64,000 nucleotides of DNA, taken from Lunularia cruciata (Eukaryota; Streptophyta; Marchantiopsida; Lunulariales; Lunulariaceae). Position 1 is the stretch's first letter; every line of letters begins with the position of its first letter. The DNA is taken from assembly GCA_948567375.1 (NCBI GenBank), contig OX419758.1, positions 46,195,001-46,259,000 on the forward strand. Direction: 5' to 3'. Below are positions 63,449 to 64,000 of the stretch, in pieces. Under the pieces are notes generated by a model, which saw only the letters and a list, made by a program, of their open reading frames with translations, was not told the origin of the DNA and made no database searches. The translations under genes were made by a program, and so were the position numbers.

Positions 63449-64000
63449 ACAATATCTCTATGACCAGACTTGTGGATAAGAACTACCTTCTTTGAGCACC
63501 ATCTATCAAGAAAGCCACACCTGATTGCCTCATTTAAGAGAGAAGTGAGTATTGGAATCAGATGACTACCGCCTCACTTAAGTAGTTCAACACATAGTCC
63601 ATCAAGGTCTTCAGCCTTACCATTGGTCCGCTTCTTGAGTTGATACTTGACATCAGCTTCAAAGATGGTGAGAGCAGATCCAAGGCTAGGTGACATGCTT
63701 GGAGCATCAGGAAAAGTACAAATCCTTCACATACTTACAAAGCTCCTTCAAGTCCAGCAATGGAGATGGAGATCTGATAGTTACCTTCTTTCAAAAAGCC
63801 TTAGGATTGCTCCTCAATTCAATGCTCAACTCAACTCCCTTGAGTCTCAAAAATGCCCACTTTTTGCTCTTCACCAACTTTTTGTACAAAACAAAGGTCT
63901 GATTTTGTGCAATCTGATCAAGAGACCTATCCATAGCTTTGATCCTTGCCATTTTACAATCAGCATCATAATACATATTGTAAAGGAGACCAAGTCTCTT
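62110..64000 (-). pseudogene. LINE reverse transcriptase fragment, copy 2 (runs off the window)
   Basis: Same family as 45267-47061 and better preserved. Frame 62865-63128 reads MDLIGAISSLYEKVVVKIS, MGVIQGCSLSPTLFGIFIND and ALLYANVVFLST, where the catalytic YADD is Y-A-N-V. Frame 62481-62759 reads PSYKYLGLEFSHDYSWSSC and SLVQPVVLYGA. Frames 63157-63372 and 63791-63976 cover the N-terminal RT part. An (AT) run interrupts it at 63401. Confidence 0.9.
63401..63444. repeat. (AT)22 microsatellite
   Basis: 44 bp of uninterrupted AT dinucleotides inside the LINE RT. The homologous copy at about 46440-46455 lacks the array and has only a TATGGTATGG-type sequence. Confidence 0.97.

Overview
The window looks like a piece of a large, TE-saturated land-plant nuclear genome. 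A gymnosperm or fern is my guess; the sequence does not settle it. The DNA is AT-rich and CpG-poor. Nearly all of it is made of decayed, nested Ty3/gypsy LTR retrotransposons and 5'-truncated LINEs, with LTR primer sites complementary to plant initiator tRNA-Met. The only intact, non-transposon coding sequence I recognise is a 189-residue gluconokinase (37236..37805, minus). It sits in a CpG-retaining island at about 36.5-38.3 kb.

Layout. (1) 1-10.7 kb, plus strand: a decayed Ty3/gypsy element (called E1) in the order leader, gag, protease, a C5 cytosine DNA methyltransferase-like domain, RT, RNase H, integrase, a PHD-finger-like tail, polypurine tract and LTR. The methyltransferase and PHD modules are the most unusual content of the window. 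A 737-bp solo LTR of another family (A) is inserted in its pol with a perfect 5-bp target duplication. (2) 10.7-18.5 kb, minus strand: gag and LTR/leader sequence of the same E1 family with no pol, tandemly arranged and holding local tandem repeats. (3) 18.5-34.7 kb: a nest. An old minus-strand gypsy element (D) is split by a plus-strand Tat/Athila-like element (T, about 20.3-32.8 kb). T is itself split by a complete 6.1-kb chromovirus (A, 23347-29443, minus) with LTRs, primer site, polypurine tract, chromodomain and target duplication ATTGG. (4) 34.9-36.2 kb: a copia-like gag remnant. (5) 36.5-40.1 kb: the genic island, an AT-rich tract, a SINE-like patch and a foldback (MITE-like) element. 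(6) 40.4-53.4 kb: LINE fragments, a second truncated T copy and a plus-strand chromovirus B. (7) 53.4-59.7 kb: a complete minus-strand chromovirus B with target duplication, interrupted by another solo LTR of A. (8) 59.7-64 kb: a pyrimidine-rich tandem-repeat tract and a LINE RT fragment.

How it fits together. Families A and B are chromoviruses: their integrases end in chromodomains that would bind histone marks. E1 has a PHD-finger-like module in that position and also carries a methyltransferase, so it seems to represent a different chromatin-interaction strategy. B LTRs carry phased GAAnnTTC arrays (heat-shock-element-like) upstream of their TATA boxes. A and T have each lost the RT catalytic segment by deletion. 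All retroelement genes here are broken by stops and frameshifts. The nesting order gives a relative history: D, then T, then A; E1, then A solo LTR; B, then A solo LTR; LINE, then B solo LTR.
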